Shown here one piece after another: positions 1 through 12,700 of a DNA stretch of 64,000 nt. Origin of the DNA: Nakaseomyces glabratus. Its lineage: Eukaryota; Ascomycota; Saccharomycetes; Saccharomycetales; Saccharomycetaceae. The stretch spans positions 1-64,000 of the forward strand of contig NC_088955.1 in assembly GCF_010111755.1 (NCBI RefSeq). The letters are read 5' to 3'. The notes below the pieces were generated by a model. That model saw nothing but the letters and a program-made list of their open reading frames with translations. It did no database searches and was not told where the DNA came from. The translations under genes and the position numbers were made by a program. Each line of letters starts with the position of its first letter. Within the stretch, counting starts at the first letter, position 1.

Positions 1-12
1 AAGAGAGAGATC

Positions 13-803
13 AGACCCCACAGCACCCAGACCCCACAGCACCCAGACCCCACAGCACCCAGACCCACAGCACCCAGACCCCACAGCACCCAGACCCCAC
101 AGCACCCAGACCCCACAGCACCCAGACCCCACAGCACCCAGACCCCACAGCACCCAGACCCCACAGCACAGCACCCAGACCCCACAGCACCCAGACCCCA
201 CAGCACCCAGACCCCACAGCACCCAGACCCCACAGCACCCAGACCCCACAGCACCCAGACCCCACAGCACCCAGACCCCACAGCACCCAGACCCCACAGC
301 ACCCAGACCCCACAGCACCCAGACCCCACAGCACCCAGACCCCACAGCACCCAGACCCCACAGCACCCAGACCCCACAGCACCCAGACCCCACAGCACCC
401 AGACCCCACAGCACCCAGACCCCACAGCACCCAGACCCCACAGCACCCAGACCCCACAGCACCCAGACCCCACAGCACCCAGACCCCACAGCACCCAGAC
501 CCCACAGCACCCAGACCCCACAGCACCCAGACCCCACAGCACCCAGACCCCACAGCACCCAGACCCCACAGCACCCAGACCCCACAGCACCCAGACCCCA
601 CAGCACCCAGACCCCACAGCACCCAGACCCCACAGCACCCAGACCCCACAGCACCCAGACCCCACAGCACCCAGACCCCACAGCACCCAGACCCCACAGC
701 ACCCAGACCCCACAGCACCCAGACCCCACAGCACCCAGACCCCACAGCACCCAGACCCCACAGCACCCAGACCCCACAGCACCCAGACCCCACAGCACCC
801 AGA
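13..803. repeat. Telomere tract, 16-bp repeats
   Basis: About 50 head-to-tail copies of a 16-base unit, CCCACAGCACCCAGAC on this strand, with the G-rich strand reading toward the chromosome end. The unit equals the known C. glabrata telomere repeat. It is highly uniform: I see only a one-base deletion near 65 and a short CACAG duplication near 170. The C-rich strand at the left edge is the right orientation for a left chromosome end. The first 12 bases (AAGAGAGAGATC) are not telomeric and may be sequencing or assembly debris. Confidence 0.97.
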
Positions 804-957
804 CTACACACCACCCAGACTACACACCACCCAGACTACACACCACCCACACCACACTCCACCCAGACCACACTCCACCCAGACCACACTCCACCCAGAC
901 CACACTCCACCCAGACCACACTCCACCCAGACCACACTCCACCGAGACCACACACTC
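804..957. repeat. Degenerate telomere-like 16-bp repeats
   Basis: The 16-base period continues inward from the true telomere, but with altered units: about three copies of AGACTACACACCACCC followed by about six of AGACCACACTCCACCC, ending in a decayed copy. The uniform blocks suggest amplification of variant units at the inner edge, beyond the reach of telomerase renewal. Confidence 0.9.
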
Positions 958-1650
958 TATACATGCCACATTCCACTACCCAGATTTTGAATTGCAATGT
1001 TACTATTATTCAATTTACATTTGTTATCATATATTTTCTATTTATTATCCTAATATTAAATTCTTAACAAGCAATGATCATATGGCAGTTACTTCACACA
1101 AATATCAGGTATCCCAAAGATGTTATATGTGACACCATTTACATACTAAACTATAAACATTACACTTTCATCGAATTATATTTTGTAGTTGTAAATTATC
1201 ATTTATCATGTAGTTGACATATACATTGTATACCATTCATTTGTTATTAGTTGTTATATATTGTTACTAAACAGTTAACACTAACTTGTTGATATACTTT
1301 TATAATATATTTGTTTTATATTCTCTAGACACATCTAATCATCTAGTCAAAAGTAAAAGTTGCTATTTTTTTATAGCTCTTGTTCATTTTCATATATCAT
1401 TTGGATTTAGTTTTATCTAGTACTTTGAATCCCATAATGGAGCCTTAGATATATATGGACATGTCATATACTCTACAGATGTCTTTTCATAAATGTATAT
1501 ACCGGTCCTGAAATATGTACAGTGAACTTTTTAATCTATCTACATGATATTCAGGACTCATTGTGGTATTCGTTATTATATTTCGGATAGCTCACTTTAA
1601 ACTTACCACCAAAAATCCTCTCCTCATTACCAAAATATATATTATTGGAA

Positions 1651-1772
1651 CCCTACACAGCCCTAATTAGGCCTAACTGTAACAACTGCAAACCCTACTT
1701 ACCCAGACAAATGAATGAAACACAAACCCTAATTTAGCCCTAAGAGTTTTACCATACCCTATGTAACCCTAA
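1651..1772. promoter_or_regulatory. CCCTAA (TTAGGG) cluster, Tbf1-like sites
   Basis: In 122 bases there are four CCCTAA motifs (1661, 1727, 1738, 1767) and three near versions, CCCTAC at 1651 and 1693 and CCCTAT at 1757. TTAGGG is the core bound by Tbf1, which acts in yeast subtelomeres as an anti-silencing and telomere-length factor. The cluster lies about 0.7 kb inside the degenerate repeats. Binding is inferred from the motif only. Confidence 0.55.
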
Positions 1773-2406
1773 AAAAATGAAAATCTGTTCTAGAAAGATG
1801 TTTTATGTCGAACAAAAATGCTCTTCACAGAAAAGTAACAGTCTGGTAAAAGTACTGCACAGATATTTTCGTATTCATCAGCAATAAATTCACACATGAT
1901 ATTGAATTGATGTGTGTTGTGTTGTGGAGGAATTCATTGTTTCAGGAATACATATGGGAATCCTACAAGGTCATAATAACTTACATCATGATAACAACTT
2001 CATCTCATGATCATTGTGAAGTAAATGTTGATAAAGTAAATACTGGTGACAAGTGATCAAGGCATATATGGGAAAGTCAAGAAAACCTCATAAAATAGAC
2101 TGGATTGCTCATTTCATCCTCCTGCATAGTAATCAACCAATGATGTATTACAGGAGAAGAAGTCTTGAGTAGTTCAAAGGTATCCACTCAACAAGATTAC
2201 AGTAATACAGTACTATCCTAATATATACATAGTTTTTTACCATCTCACAATGTAAACTATGTATGTCTAACTCCCACCATCAATCCCATCAATGAACCTT
2301 GGTAAGAGTTCAGATTCAATCAGATGAAAAACAACACTTCAGGGAGAACAATTGTTCTAGAGCAGAGTGGTTATTGTACTACAACAACGCATCGTTGAAC
2401 ACAACA

Positions 2407-3324
2407 TCTCGCGTTTTTCGCAACTCTCAACCAGGCTGGGTAAATCAAATTGCTTTGTCGACTGTCTCGTAGAACGCAAGGTCTCGCGTTTTTCGCAACT
2501 TGATATCTGGACTTACAGGAGGACTCAGCTTGGCCCACTACCAGAACAATAGCATTTCAGAACAGAGACATGCTACTGTGATTCCACCACCTCAGACAGG
2601 GCTGTTTTTGTAGGAGAAAAATGTAAAAAGAAAGAATAGCTGCATGTATGAGGCGCTTATTAGTTATATATATGATTAATGTTGCTTGTAAATAAAAATA
2701 AACAACCCCTTCTGTTTATCTTTTAGCAGGTGCTGTACATTCTGTGTTCATGTGTAAATTTCGTCAATTCAGTAACGTAATCTTGAAATGTACAACACTA
2801 TACTCTCTCAAGTATTGATAACAAAATCTTAAATCATTTCAGATTAATTTACGCAACAGCTCCAAATATGGATTCACAATACAAGCTATAAGAAGCAATA
2901 CCTTCAGTATAATAAAAACTCACCAATAAGTTTTGACTGGTAAAACCATGCACTGTAACTAATATTTACTATTTCTATTCTGGCACTCATATATGTTTGA
3001 ACAATTGAAGATCACAAAATTTGAAATTCATGTTTGGGTGCTGAAGTGCGCACTCTAACAAAACTTTACCACCACCTCCCTTCAACCAAATTGCCAACCC
3101 AGGGAAACCTTCCCTAGATGTTAGTGAAAAAGTAAGTACTCGTTCATCGATATATCCATGGTCATCTGAACATATATCGTATGATGTACTGTTGTGGAAA
3201 TGCTGGCAGGGTAACTACAATCGGCCTTGATATTATTCATCAATCAACTAAAGCAGAATTTTGAACAGGGTAACTTAATCTGTCAGATGACTACCGTGCA
3301 CTATCACATCTCGCGTTTTTCGCA
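2407..3324 (+). repeat. Three copies of TCTCGCGTTTTTCGCA
   Basis: The 16-mer TCTCGCGTTTTTCGCA occurs exactly at 2407-2422, 2482-2497 and 3309-3324, all in the same orientation, in otherwise non-repeated AT-rich DNA. Copies 1 and 3 share the left flank ACA, and copies 1 and 2 share the right flank ACT. The role is unknown; a protein-binding site is one possibility. Confidence 0.6.
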
Positions 3325-3777
3325 GCATTTGAAGTTCAATCTTAAACCCACAGGCTCGAAACCATGGCTGACCAAGATATTATAAGAAACATCGACAACA
3401 GGAAGACGCATACAATACAATAATAAAGACATAAAACAACATAAAACTTTTAGAAGAGAAAAATAATTATAGTGTTAACTAATAGACAATATATACAAAA
3501 ACTCTTGAGAATAATACTGCTCACATTATTAATATGAGTTATAGAAAACAGTACGTGAAACAAAAATAATAGCCCCAAATTACGAACAATTAATATATAT
3601 AGGGAACCTTCAGTATTTTTTTACTTTAGTGTTTTTTTAGTTTTTTTTTGTTTTGTTGGACAATAATCTATCCATTTTATTATTATCGATAATAAAAGAA
3701 ACAGCCTATCTAAAAATCATGGCTGGACGAACGTTTGTAATATTGTACATGTTGATCAGTCACGGAACTAGTACACT

Positions 3778-6700
3778 TTAGATCATACCGACAACTATTA
3801 CTGCAATCATTGAGAATACAATACTGGAAGAAGCAACTCTAATCGAAGCACCCTTACCCTGTAGGACAGATGCTGTTTGCGTGCTGCTGAATCCACTGCC
3901 ATTGTTGTTAACAGAGGAACCAGAAGGTGATAGAACAGTCGTGGCTGCCTGTTGACGTGATGATGGTTCTTGTTCTTGTCCTTGTCCTTGTCCTTGTTGT
4001 TGAGCTTGTGAAGGTACAGAGTTTGGTGTTTGGCTACCATGAATACCACTGACTGGAGATGCAGTGTCCATTGGACTCTGAACAGATGGAGATCCAGATG
4101 GTACAATATTGCCTACCGATTGGTGAACTGGCCCAGAGCCAGAGCCAGAGCCAGAGCCACTACCACCGGCTGTGCCAGCAGCTTGTGTTGGCTTTTCGTT
4201 GCCAGACCCTTGGCCAGCCACATTTTGTGACTGAGGTTTCTGAGAGTTGACAATACCACCTACACCTGCTGTTCCAGGAGCATTAGATCCAGCACCGGAT
4301 ACTGTTGAGACTGGTGCTGCACTTGAAACAGTGTTTCCATGACTCTGGTCACCTAGAGTTTCTGTTACTGTGGAAACAATTGTGTGACCGTGCTCATCAG
4401 CACCTGTGCTATGGGATACAACCTCGGTGAACGTGTGACCGTTAGAAACCACAGTGCTGGTGTAATCAGACCCAATATTTGCTTTAGAATTCGAAGGTGC
4501 GGGTGCATTGGTGATCGTGGTGGTTACTGTTGTAGGATTACCATTGGAGTCGGTAGTAGTGATATGCGAAATGACATCAGTTTCGGTACTGCCATTGCCC
4601 CTGTCGACTGTTGTAGTGTAGTCGGCTTCACCTCCGACAGAGACAGTGGAAATGGTAGTTGTTCCTGTCCTGGTGACAGCATCGTCGCCAACAGATGGGA
4701 AGTACGAAATTACAACAGTGGCAGTAGCAGTGTCTGCACTCACAGTTGTCGTAGTGACTGGAGGCTGAGAGTAAGCAGGAGCAGAAGTGTATACACCCTC
4801 ACCTACTTGATCATATGACATAACAGTCACTGTAGTGGTGACCGTCTGACCGATATCATTAATCATTGTAACATGAGAAACAACAGCTGTAATCGTGTGA
4901 CCATCAGAAACAAACACAGATGTGTAATCTGGTTCTTCTGTTAGAGTCACAGTTGTTATGATCGTGGTAGGCTTGCCGTCAGAGTCCTTGGTCGTGATGT
5001 GCGAAACAAGGTCTGTCTCGAAGTCACCGTTGCCCTTGTCGATCGTCGTGGTGTAGTCGGCCTCGCCGGCATCACTTGGCTTCAATGGGATGGTGGTGGT
5101 GATCGTGGTAGGCTTGCCGTCAGAGTCCTTGGTCGTGATGTGCGAAACAAGGTCTGTCTCGAAGTCACCGTTGCCCTTGTCGATCGTCGTGGTGTAGTCG
5201 GCCTCGCCGGCATCACTTGGCTTCAATGGGATGGTGGTGGTGATCGTGGTAGGCTTGCCGTCAGAGTCCTTGGTCGTGATGTGCGAAACAAGGTCTGTCT
5301 CGAAGTCACCGTTGCCCTTGTCGATCGTCGTCGTGTAGTCGGCCTCGCCGGCATCACTTGGCTTCAATGGGATGGTGGTGGTGATCGTGGTAGGCTTGCC
5401 GTCAGAGTCCTTGGTCGTGATGTGCGAAACAAGGTCTGTCTCGAAGTCACCGTTGCCCTTGTCGATCGTCGTCGTGTAGTCGGCCTCGCCGGCATCACTT
5501 GGCTTCAATGGGATGGTGGTGGTGATCGTGGTAGGCTTGCCGTCAGAGTCCTTGGTCGTGATGTGCGAAACAAGGTCTGTCTCGAAGTCACCGTTGCCCT
5601 TGTCGATCGTCGTCGTGTAGTCGGCCTCGCCGGCATCACTTGGCTTCAATGGGATGGTGGTGGTGATCGTGGTAGGCTTGCCGTCAGAGTCCTTGGTCGT
5701 GATGTGCGAAACAAGGTCTGTCTCGAAGTCACCGTTGCCCTTGTCGATCGTCGTCGTGTAGTCGGCCTCGCCGGCATCACTTGGCTTCAATGGGATGGTG
5801 GTGGTGATCGTGGTAGGCTTGCCGTCAGAGTCCTTGGTCGTGATGTGCGAAACAAGGTCTGTCTCGAAGTCACCGTTGCCCTTGTCGATCGTCGTCGTGT
5901 AGTCGGCCTCGCCGGCATCACTTGGCTTCAATGGGATGGTGGTGGTGATCGTGGTAGGCTTGCCGTCAGAGTCCTTGGTCGTGATGTGCGAAACAAGGTC
6001 TGTCTCGAAGTCACCGTTGCCCTTGTCGATCGTCGTGGTGTAGTCGGCCTCGCCGGCATCACTTGGCTTCAATGGGATGGTGGTGGTGATCGTGGTAGGC
6101 TTGCCGTCAGAGTCCTTGGTCGTGATGTGCGAAACAAGGTCTGTCTCGAAGTCACCGTTGCCCTTGTCGATCGTCGTGGTGTAGTCGGCCTCGCCGGCAT
6201 CACTTGGCTTCAATGGGATGGTGGTGGTGATCGTGGTAGGCTTGCCGTCAGAGTCCTTGGTCGTGATGTGCGAAACAAGGTCTGTCTCGAAGTCACCGTT
6301 GCCCTTGTCGATCGTCGTGGTGTAGTCGGCCTCGCCGGCATCACTTGGCTTCAATGGGATGGTGGTGGTGATCGTGGTAGGCTTGCCGTCAGAGTCCTTG
6401 GTCGTGATGTGCGAAACAAGGTCTGTCTCGAAGTCACCGTTGCCCTTGTCGATCGTCGTGGTGTAGTCGGCCTCGCCGGCATCACTTGGCTTCAATGGGA
6501 TGGTGGTGGTGATCGTGGTAGGCTTGCCGTCAGAGTCCTTGGTCGTGATGTGCGAAACAAGGTCTGTCTCGAAGTCACCGTTGCCCTTGTCGATCGTCGT
6601 CGTGTAGTCGGCCTCGCCGGCATCACTTGGCTTCAATGGGATGGTGGTGGTGATCGTGGTAGGCTTGCCGTCAGAGTCCTTGGTCGTGATGTGCGAAACA

Positions 6701-9700
6701 AGGTCTGTCTCGAAGTCACCGTTGCCCTTGTCGATCGTCGTCGTGTAGTCGGCCTCGCCGCTAGCAGTGATGGTGGAGATAGTGGTGGTACCTGTACGGG
6801 TAACCCCATCCTCGCCCTCAGATGGCGAGTAAGAGATCACAACTGTCTTGCTATTACCGTCGTCCTCCGTCACAGTGGTTGTCACAACTGGTGGCTGTGA
6901 GTAAGGTGGAGCAGACGTGTACACGCCGTCGCCTACCTGATCGAAGGAGGCCATCGTGGTGGTGTATGTAACAGTGTTACCGTCTGAATCAGTGGTGGTG
7001 ATGTGGGAGACTACTTCTGTGATGGTGTGACCGTCGGAAGTAATGGTGGTGGTGTAGTCTGCCTCGCCGGCATCACTTGGCTTCAATGGGATGGTGGTGG
7101 TGATCGTGGTAGGCTTGCCGTCAGAGTCCTTGGTCGTGATGTGCGAAACAAGGTCTGTCTCGAAGTCACCGTTGCCCTTGTCGATCGTCGTGGTGTAGTC
7201 GGCCTCGCCGGCATCACTTGGCTTCAATGGGATGGTGGTGGTGATCGTGGTAGGCTTGCCGTCAGAGTCCTTGGTCGTGATGTGCGAAACAAGGTCTGTC
7301 TCGAAGTCACCGTTGCCCTTGTCGATCGTCGTGGTGTAGTCGGCCTCGCCGGCATCACTTGGCTTCAATGGGATGGTGGTGGTGATCGTGGTAGGCTTGC
7401 CGTCAGAGTCCTTGGTCGTGATGTGCGAAACAAGGTCTGTCTCGAAGTCACCGTTGCCCTTGTCGATCGTCGTCGTGTAGTCGGCCTCGCCGGCATCACT
7501 TGGCTTCAATGGGATGGTGGTGGTGATCGTGGTAGGCTTGCCGTCAGAGTCCTTGGTCGTGATGTGCGAAACAAGGTCTGTCTCGAAGTCACCGTTGCCC
7601 TTGTCGATCGTCGTGGTGTAGTCGGCCTCGCCGGCATCACTTGGCTTCAATGGGATGGTGGTGGTGATCGTGGTAGGCTTGCCGTCAGAGTCCTTGGTCG
7701 TGATGTGCGAAACAAGGTCTGTCTCGAAGTCACCGTTGCCCTTGTCGATCGTCGTGGTGTAGTCGGCCTCGCCGGCATCACTTGGCTTCAATGGGATGGT
7801 GGTGGTGATCGTGGTAGGCTTGCCGTCAGAGTCCTTGGTCGTGATGTGCGAAACAAGGTCTGTCTCGAAGTCACCGTTGCCCTTGTCGATCGTCGTGGTG
7901 TAGTCGGCCTCGCCGGCATCACTTGGCTTCAATGGGATGGTGGTGGTGATCGTGGTAGGCTTGCCGTCAGAGTCCTTGGTCGTGATGTGCGAAACAAGGT
8001 CTGTCTCGAAGTCACCGTTGCCCTTGTCGATCGTCGTCGTGTAGTCGGCCTCGCCGGCATCACTTGGCTTCAATGGGATGGTGGTGGTGATCGTGGTAGG
8101 CTTGCCGTCAGAGTCCTTGGTCGTGATGTGCGAAACAAGGTCTGTCTCGAAGTCACCGTTGCCCTTGTCGATCGTCGTCGTGTAGTCGGCCTCGCCGGCA
8201 TCACTTGGCTTCAATGGGATGGTGGTGGTGATCGTGGTAGGCTTGCCGTCAGAGTCCTTGGTCGTGATGTGCGAAACAAGGTCTGTCTCGAAGTCACCGT
8301 TGCCCTTGTCGATCGTCGTCGTGTAGTCGGCCTCGCCGGCATCACTTGGCTTCAATGGGATGGTGGTGGTGATCGTGGTAGGCTTGCCGTCAGAGTCCTT
8401 GGTCGTGATGTGCGAAACAAGGTCTGTCTCGAAGTCACCGTTGCCCTTGTCGATCGTCGTGGTGTAGTCGGCCTCGCCGGCATCACTTGGCTTCAATGGG
8501 ATGGTGGTGGTGATCGTGGTAGGCTTGCCGTCAGAGTCCTTGGTCGTGATGTGCGAAACAAGGTCTGTCTCGAAGTCACCGTTGCCCTTGTCGATCGTCG
8601 TCGTGTAGTCGGCCTCGCCGGCATCACTTGGCTTCAATGGGATGGTGGTGGTGATCGTGGTAGGCTTGCCGTCAGAGTCCTTGGTCGTGATGTGCGAAAC
8701 AAGGTCTGTCTCGAAGTCACCGTTGCCCTTGTCGATCGTCGTCGTGTAGTCGGCCTCGCCGGCATCACTTGGCTTCAATGGGATGGTGGTGGTGATCGTG
8801 GTAGGCTTGCCGTCAGAGTCCTTGGTCGTGATGTGCGAAACAAGGTCTGTCTCGAAGTCACCGTTGCCCTTGTCGATCGTCGTGGTGTAGTCGGCCTCGC
8901 CGGCATCACTTGGCTTCAATGGGATGGTGGTGGTGATCGTGGTAGGCTTGCCGTCAGAGTCCTTGGTCGTGATGTGCGAAACAAGGTCTGTCTCGAAGTC
9001 ACCGTTGCCCTTGTCGATCGTCGTCGTGTAGTCGGACTCTTCAACTTTCGATTTTGAATAACTTGTAGATGACGTATATGGGGCTTGTGCATCTATATAG
9101 TCACGTGTAGCGTTGAACAGAGTGCTGCTCGTAACAATATCGCCCTTCTCATCAGTGGTGATGAAGAACGAGATCCAGTCCGACTCAATGTAGTCCGACG
9201 CAGTGGTGGCTGTCACAGTCACCGGTGGAGGACTGTAGGTGGCCGTCGAGTTTGTCGTGATCAGACCCCCGAATTCATTGGTGGTCGTCCAGTAGCTGAT
9301 GACCAGATACTCAGTCACTTCGTTGCCCAGATCAACTGTCTTCGTCACAGCTGGAGGTGCAGGCCCGAACGACGTGTGGGGGGCCTCCGGCAAGTTGTAG
9401 TCACGCGTGGCGTTGAACAGAGTGCTGCTCGTAACAATATCGCCCTTCTCATCAGTGGTGATGAAGAACGAGATCCAGTCCGACTCAATGTAGTCCGACG
9501 CAGTGGTGGCTGTCACAGTCACCGGTGGAGGACTGTAGGTGGCCGTCGAGTTTGTCGTGATCAGACCCCCGAATTCATTGGTGGTCGTCCAGTAGCTGAT
9601 GACCAGATACTCAGTCACTTCGTTGCCCAGATCAACTGTCTTCGTCACAGCTGGAGGTGCAGGCCCGAACGACGTGTGGGGGGCCTCCGGCAAGTTGTAG

Positions 9701-12700
9701 TCACGCGTGGCGTTGAACAGAGTGCTGCTCGTAACAATATCGCCCTTCTCATCAGTGGTGATGAAGAACGAGATCCAGTCCGACTCAATGTAGTCCGACG
9801 CAGTGGTGGCTGTCACAGTCACCGGTGGAGGACTGTAGGTGGCCGTCGAGTTTGTCGTGATCAGACCCCCGAATTCATTGGTGGTCGTCCAGTAGCTGAT
9901 GACCAGATACTCAGTCACTTCGTTGCCCAGATCAACTGTCTTCGTCACAGCTGGAGGTGCAGGCCCGAACGACGTGTGGGGGGCCTCCGGCAAGTTGTAG
10001 TCACGCGTGGCGTTGAACAGAGTGCTGCTCGTAACAATATCGCCCTTCTCATCAGTGGTGATGAAGAACGAGATCCAGTCCGACTCAATGTAGTCCGACG
10101 CAGTGGTGGCTGTCACAGTCACCGGTGGAGGACTGTAGGTGGCCGTCGAGTTTGTCGTGATCAGACCCCCGAATTCATTGGTGGTCGTCCAGTAGCTGAT
10201 GACCAGATACTCAGTCACTTCGTTGCCCAGATCAACTGTCTTCGTCACAGCTGGAGGTGCAGGCCCGAACGACGTGTGGGGGGCCTCCGGCAAGTTGTAG
10301 TCACGCGTGGCGTTGAACAGAGTGCTGCTCGTAACAATATCGCCCTTCTCATCAGTGGTGATGAAGAACGAGATCCAGTCCGACTCAATGTAGTCCGACG
10401 CAGTGGTGGCTGTCACAGTCACCGGTGGAGGACTGTAGGTGGCCGTCGAGTTTGTCGTGATCAGACCCCCGAATTCATTGGTGGTCGTCCAGTAGCTGAT
10501 GACCAGATACTCAGTCACTTCGTTGCCCAGATCAACTGTCTTCGTCACAGCTGGAGGTGCAGGCCCGAACGACGTGTGGGGGGCCTCCGGCAAGTTGTAG
10601 TCACGCGTGGCGTTGAACAGAGTGCTGCTCGTAACAATATCGCCCTTCTCATCAGTGGTGATGAAGAACGAGATCCAGTCCGACTCAATGTAGTCCGACG
10701 CAGTGGTGGCTGTCACAGTCACCGGTGGAGGACTGTAGGTGGCCGTCGAGTTTGTCGTGATCAGACCCCCGAATTCATTGGTGGTCGTCCAGTAGCTGAT
10801 GACCAGATACTCAGTCACTTCGTTGCCCAGATCAACTGTCTTCGTCACAGCTGGAGGTGCAGGCCCGAACGACGTGTGGGGGGCCTCCGGCAAGTTGTAG
10901 TCACGCGTGGCGTTGAACAGAGTGCTGCTCGTAACAATATCGCCCTTCTCATCAGTGGTGATGAAGAACGAGATCCAGTCCGACTCAATGTAGTCCGACG
11001 CAGTGGTGGCTGTCACAGTCACCGGTGGAGGACTGTAGGTGGCCGTCGAGTTTGTCGTGATCAGACCCCCGAATTCATTGGTGGTCGTCCAGTAGCTGAT
11101 GACCAGATACTCAGTCACTTCGTTGCCCAGATCAACTGTCTTCGTCACAGCTGGAGGTGCAGGCCCGAACGACGTGTGGGGGGCCTCCGGCAAGTTGTAG
11201 TCACGCGTGGCGTTGAACAGAGTGCTGCTCGTAACAATATCGCCCTTCTCATCAGTGGTGATGAAGAACGAGATCCAGTCCGACTCAATGTAGTCCGACG
11301 CAGTGGTGGCTGTCACAGTCACCGGTGGAGGACTGTAGGTGGCCGTCGAGTTTGTCGTGATCAGACCCCCGAATTCATTGGTGGTCGTCCAGTAGCTGAT
11401 GACCAGATACTCAGTCACTTCGTTGCCCAGATCAACTGTCTTCGTCACAGCTGGAGGTGCAGGCCCATGCAATGGGATGGTGGTGGTGATCGTGGTAGGC
11501 TTGCCGTCAGAGTCCTGGGTCGTGATGTGCGAAACAAGGTCTGTCTCGAAGTCACCGTTGCCCTTGTCTATCGTCGTCGTGTAATCAGCCTCACTGCTTG
11601 GTTTAAGTGGAGCAGTAGAGGTAATGGTTGTAGTTCCTGTTATTATTACTCCATTGACATCAGTTGTTATGAAGAATGAGATAATATCTTCTTCAAGGTA
11701 ATTCGGTTGTGTAATAGTAGTGGTTGTTACAGGTGGCGGGCTATAAACTATACTGTGTGTAAGTGTACCAAATGAGACTCCCCATGGTTTGGGCGTATCT
11801 CCCGGTATTGGATCATAAGACCTCACTACATATTCTGTAATGCCGTTCCCCAAATCAATAGTTTGTGTATCTTCTTTAGGTTGGATCCATGCTATGTAGT
11901 AGGTGTCAGAATAAGCCGGTACCCCATATTCATTAGTATAAGGAGATTGGGATACAACATAAATATCAGTTTCTTCAGGTCCTGGGATAGTTAAGGTGGT
12001 CACCACTGGAGGAGGTAATGGATCGTAGCCTACTACGGTAATCTGCTTTTGATACGTCACAGGATATCGATGTGGTATTTTCTTAACCGTTTCCAGATTT
12101 GGAGCAGGTCTCGATACAAATATGTATTCACGTCCTCCATCTATGTTTGGAACATTAAGTTTAGTCTTCTTCCCACTATCTTGATTTAAAATTTCAAAAC
12201 GATCAAGTCCTACATTTGAAACATTAAAACTATCGGTATCATCGTAAAGTATTTGAAACAAATAAGTACCGCAGGGAGGTGGGTTTTGAATCAAAAGATT
12301 GGGAAGTGTAATAGTACCTGAACCTTCCGCTAATATTATATTGTTTATACGAGTATTGCAACTATTGGAGGTGCCTGGGTCAACATCAGGGTCTTGAAAT
12401 GATTCATAATGATAACGTGTGTTTATTGTACAGGTTGATATTGGTGCATAACCATGAAACCCGTCTAATGCAATTATTGTGGCATTATCTGTGCCTTCGA
12501 AAATATCTGCATAAACTTGAACTACCGTTGAAAAGTCTAGTTTACCGGATAATAAATTCTGCTTTTTCCACAAACCATCGGGGACTATTTTGTCAGGTCC
12601 CAAATCAACTGCGGGTAAATATTGTCGAGAATGAGGGTAATAATGGGGATATACCACCTCTAATGTTCCCTCTATGTGCATGAAGGAATTGTATGGTGCC

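Larger units (their letters stand above)
958..3777. other. Subtelomeric spacer, no genes seen
   Basis: About 2.8 kb of AT-rich sequence with no ATG-started frame that looks coding. The only notable frame near 2367-2552 starts at GTG and has no recognisable protein. The spacer holds the CCCTAA cluster at 1651-1772 and the triple 16-base motif at 2407, 2482 and 3309, both listed separately. The last part, after 3400, is the 3' flank of the first giant wall-protein gene and contains T-rich tracts around 3617-3660. Confidence 0.6.

Noticed and set aside
11..814. A 267-codon minus-strand frame through the telomere
   Set aside because: It is a direct translation of the 16-bp telomere repeat; no real protein is expected.
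958..3777. Y'- or X-type subtelomeric helicase element or retrotransposon
   Set aside because: No long coding frame, no terminal repeats and no primer-binding or integrase motifs were seen.
4999..11679. Three long plus-strand frames opposite the first giant gene
   Set aside because: They are shadows of 141-bp and 300-bp repeats that happen to lack antisense stops; the minus frame has a signal peptide, known repeat motifs and a GPI tail.
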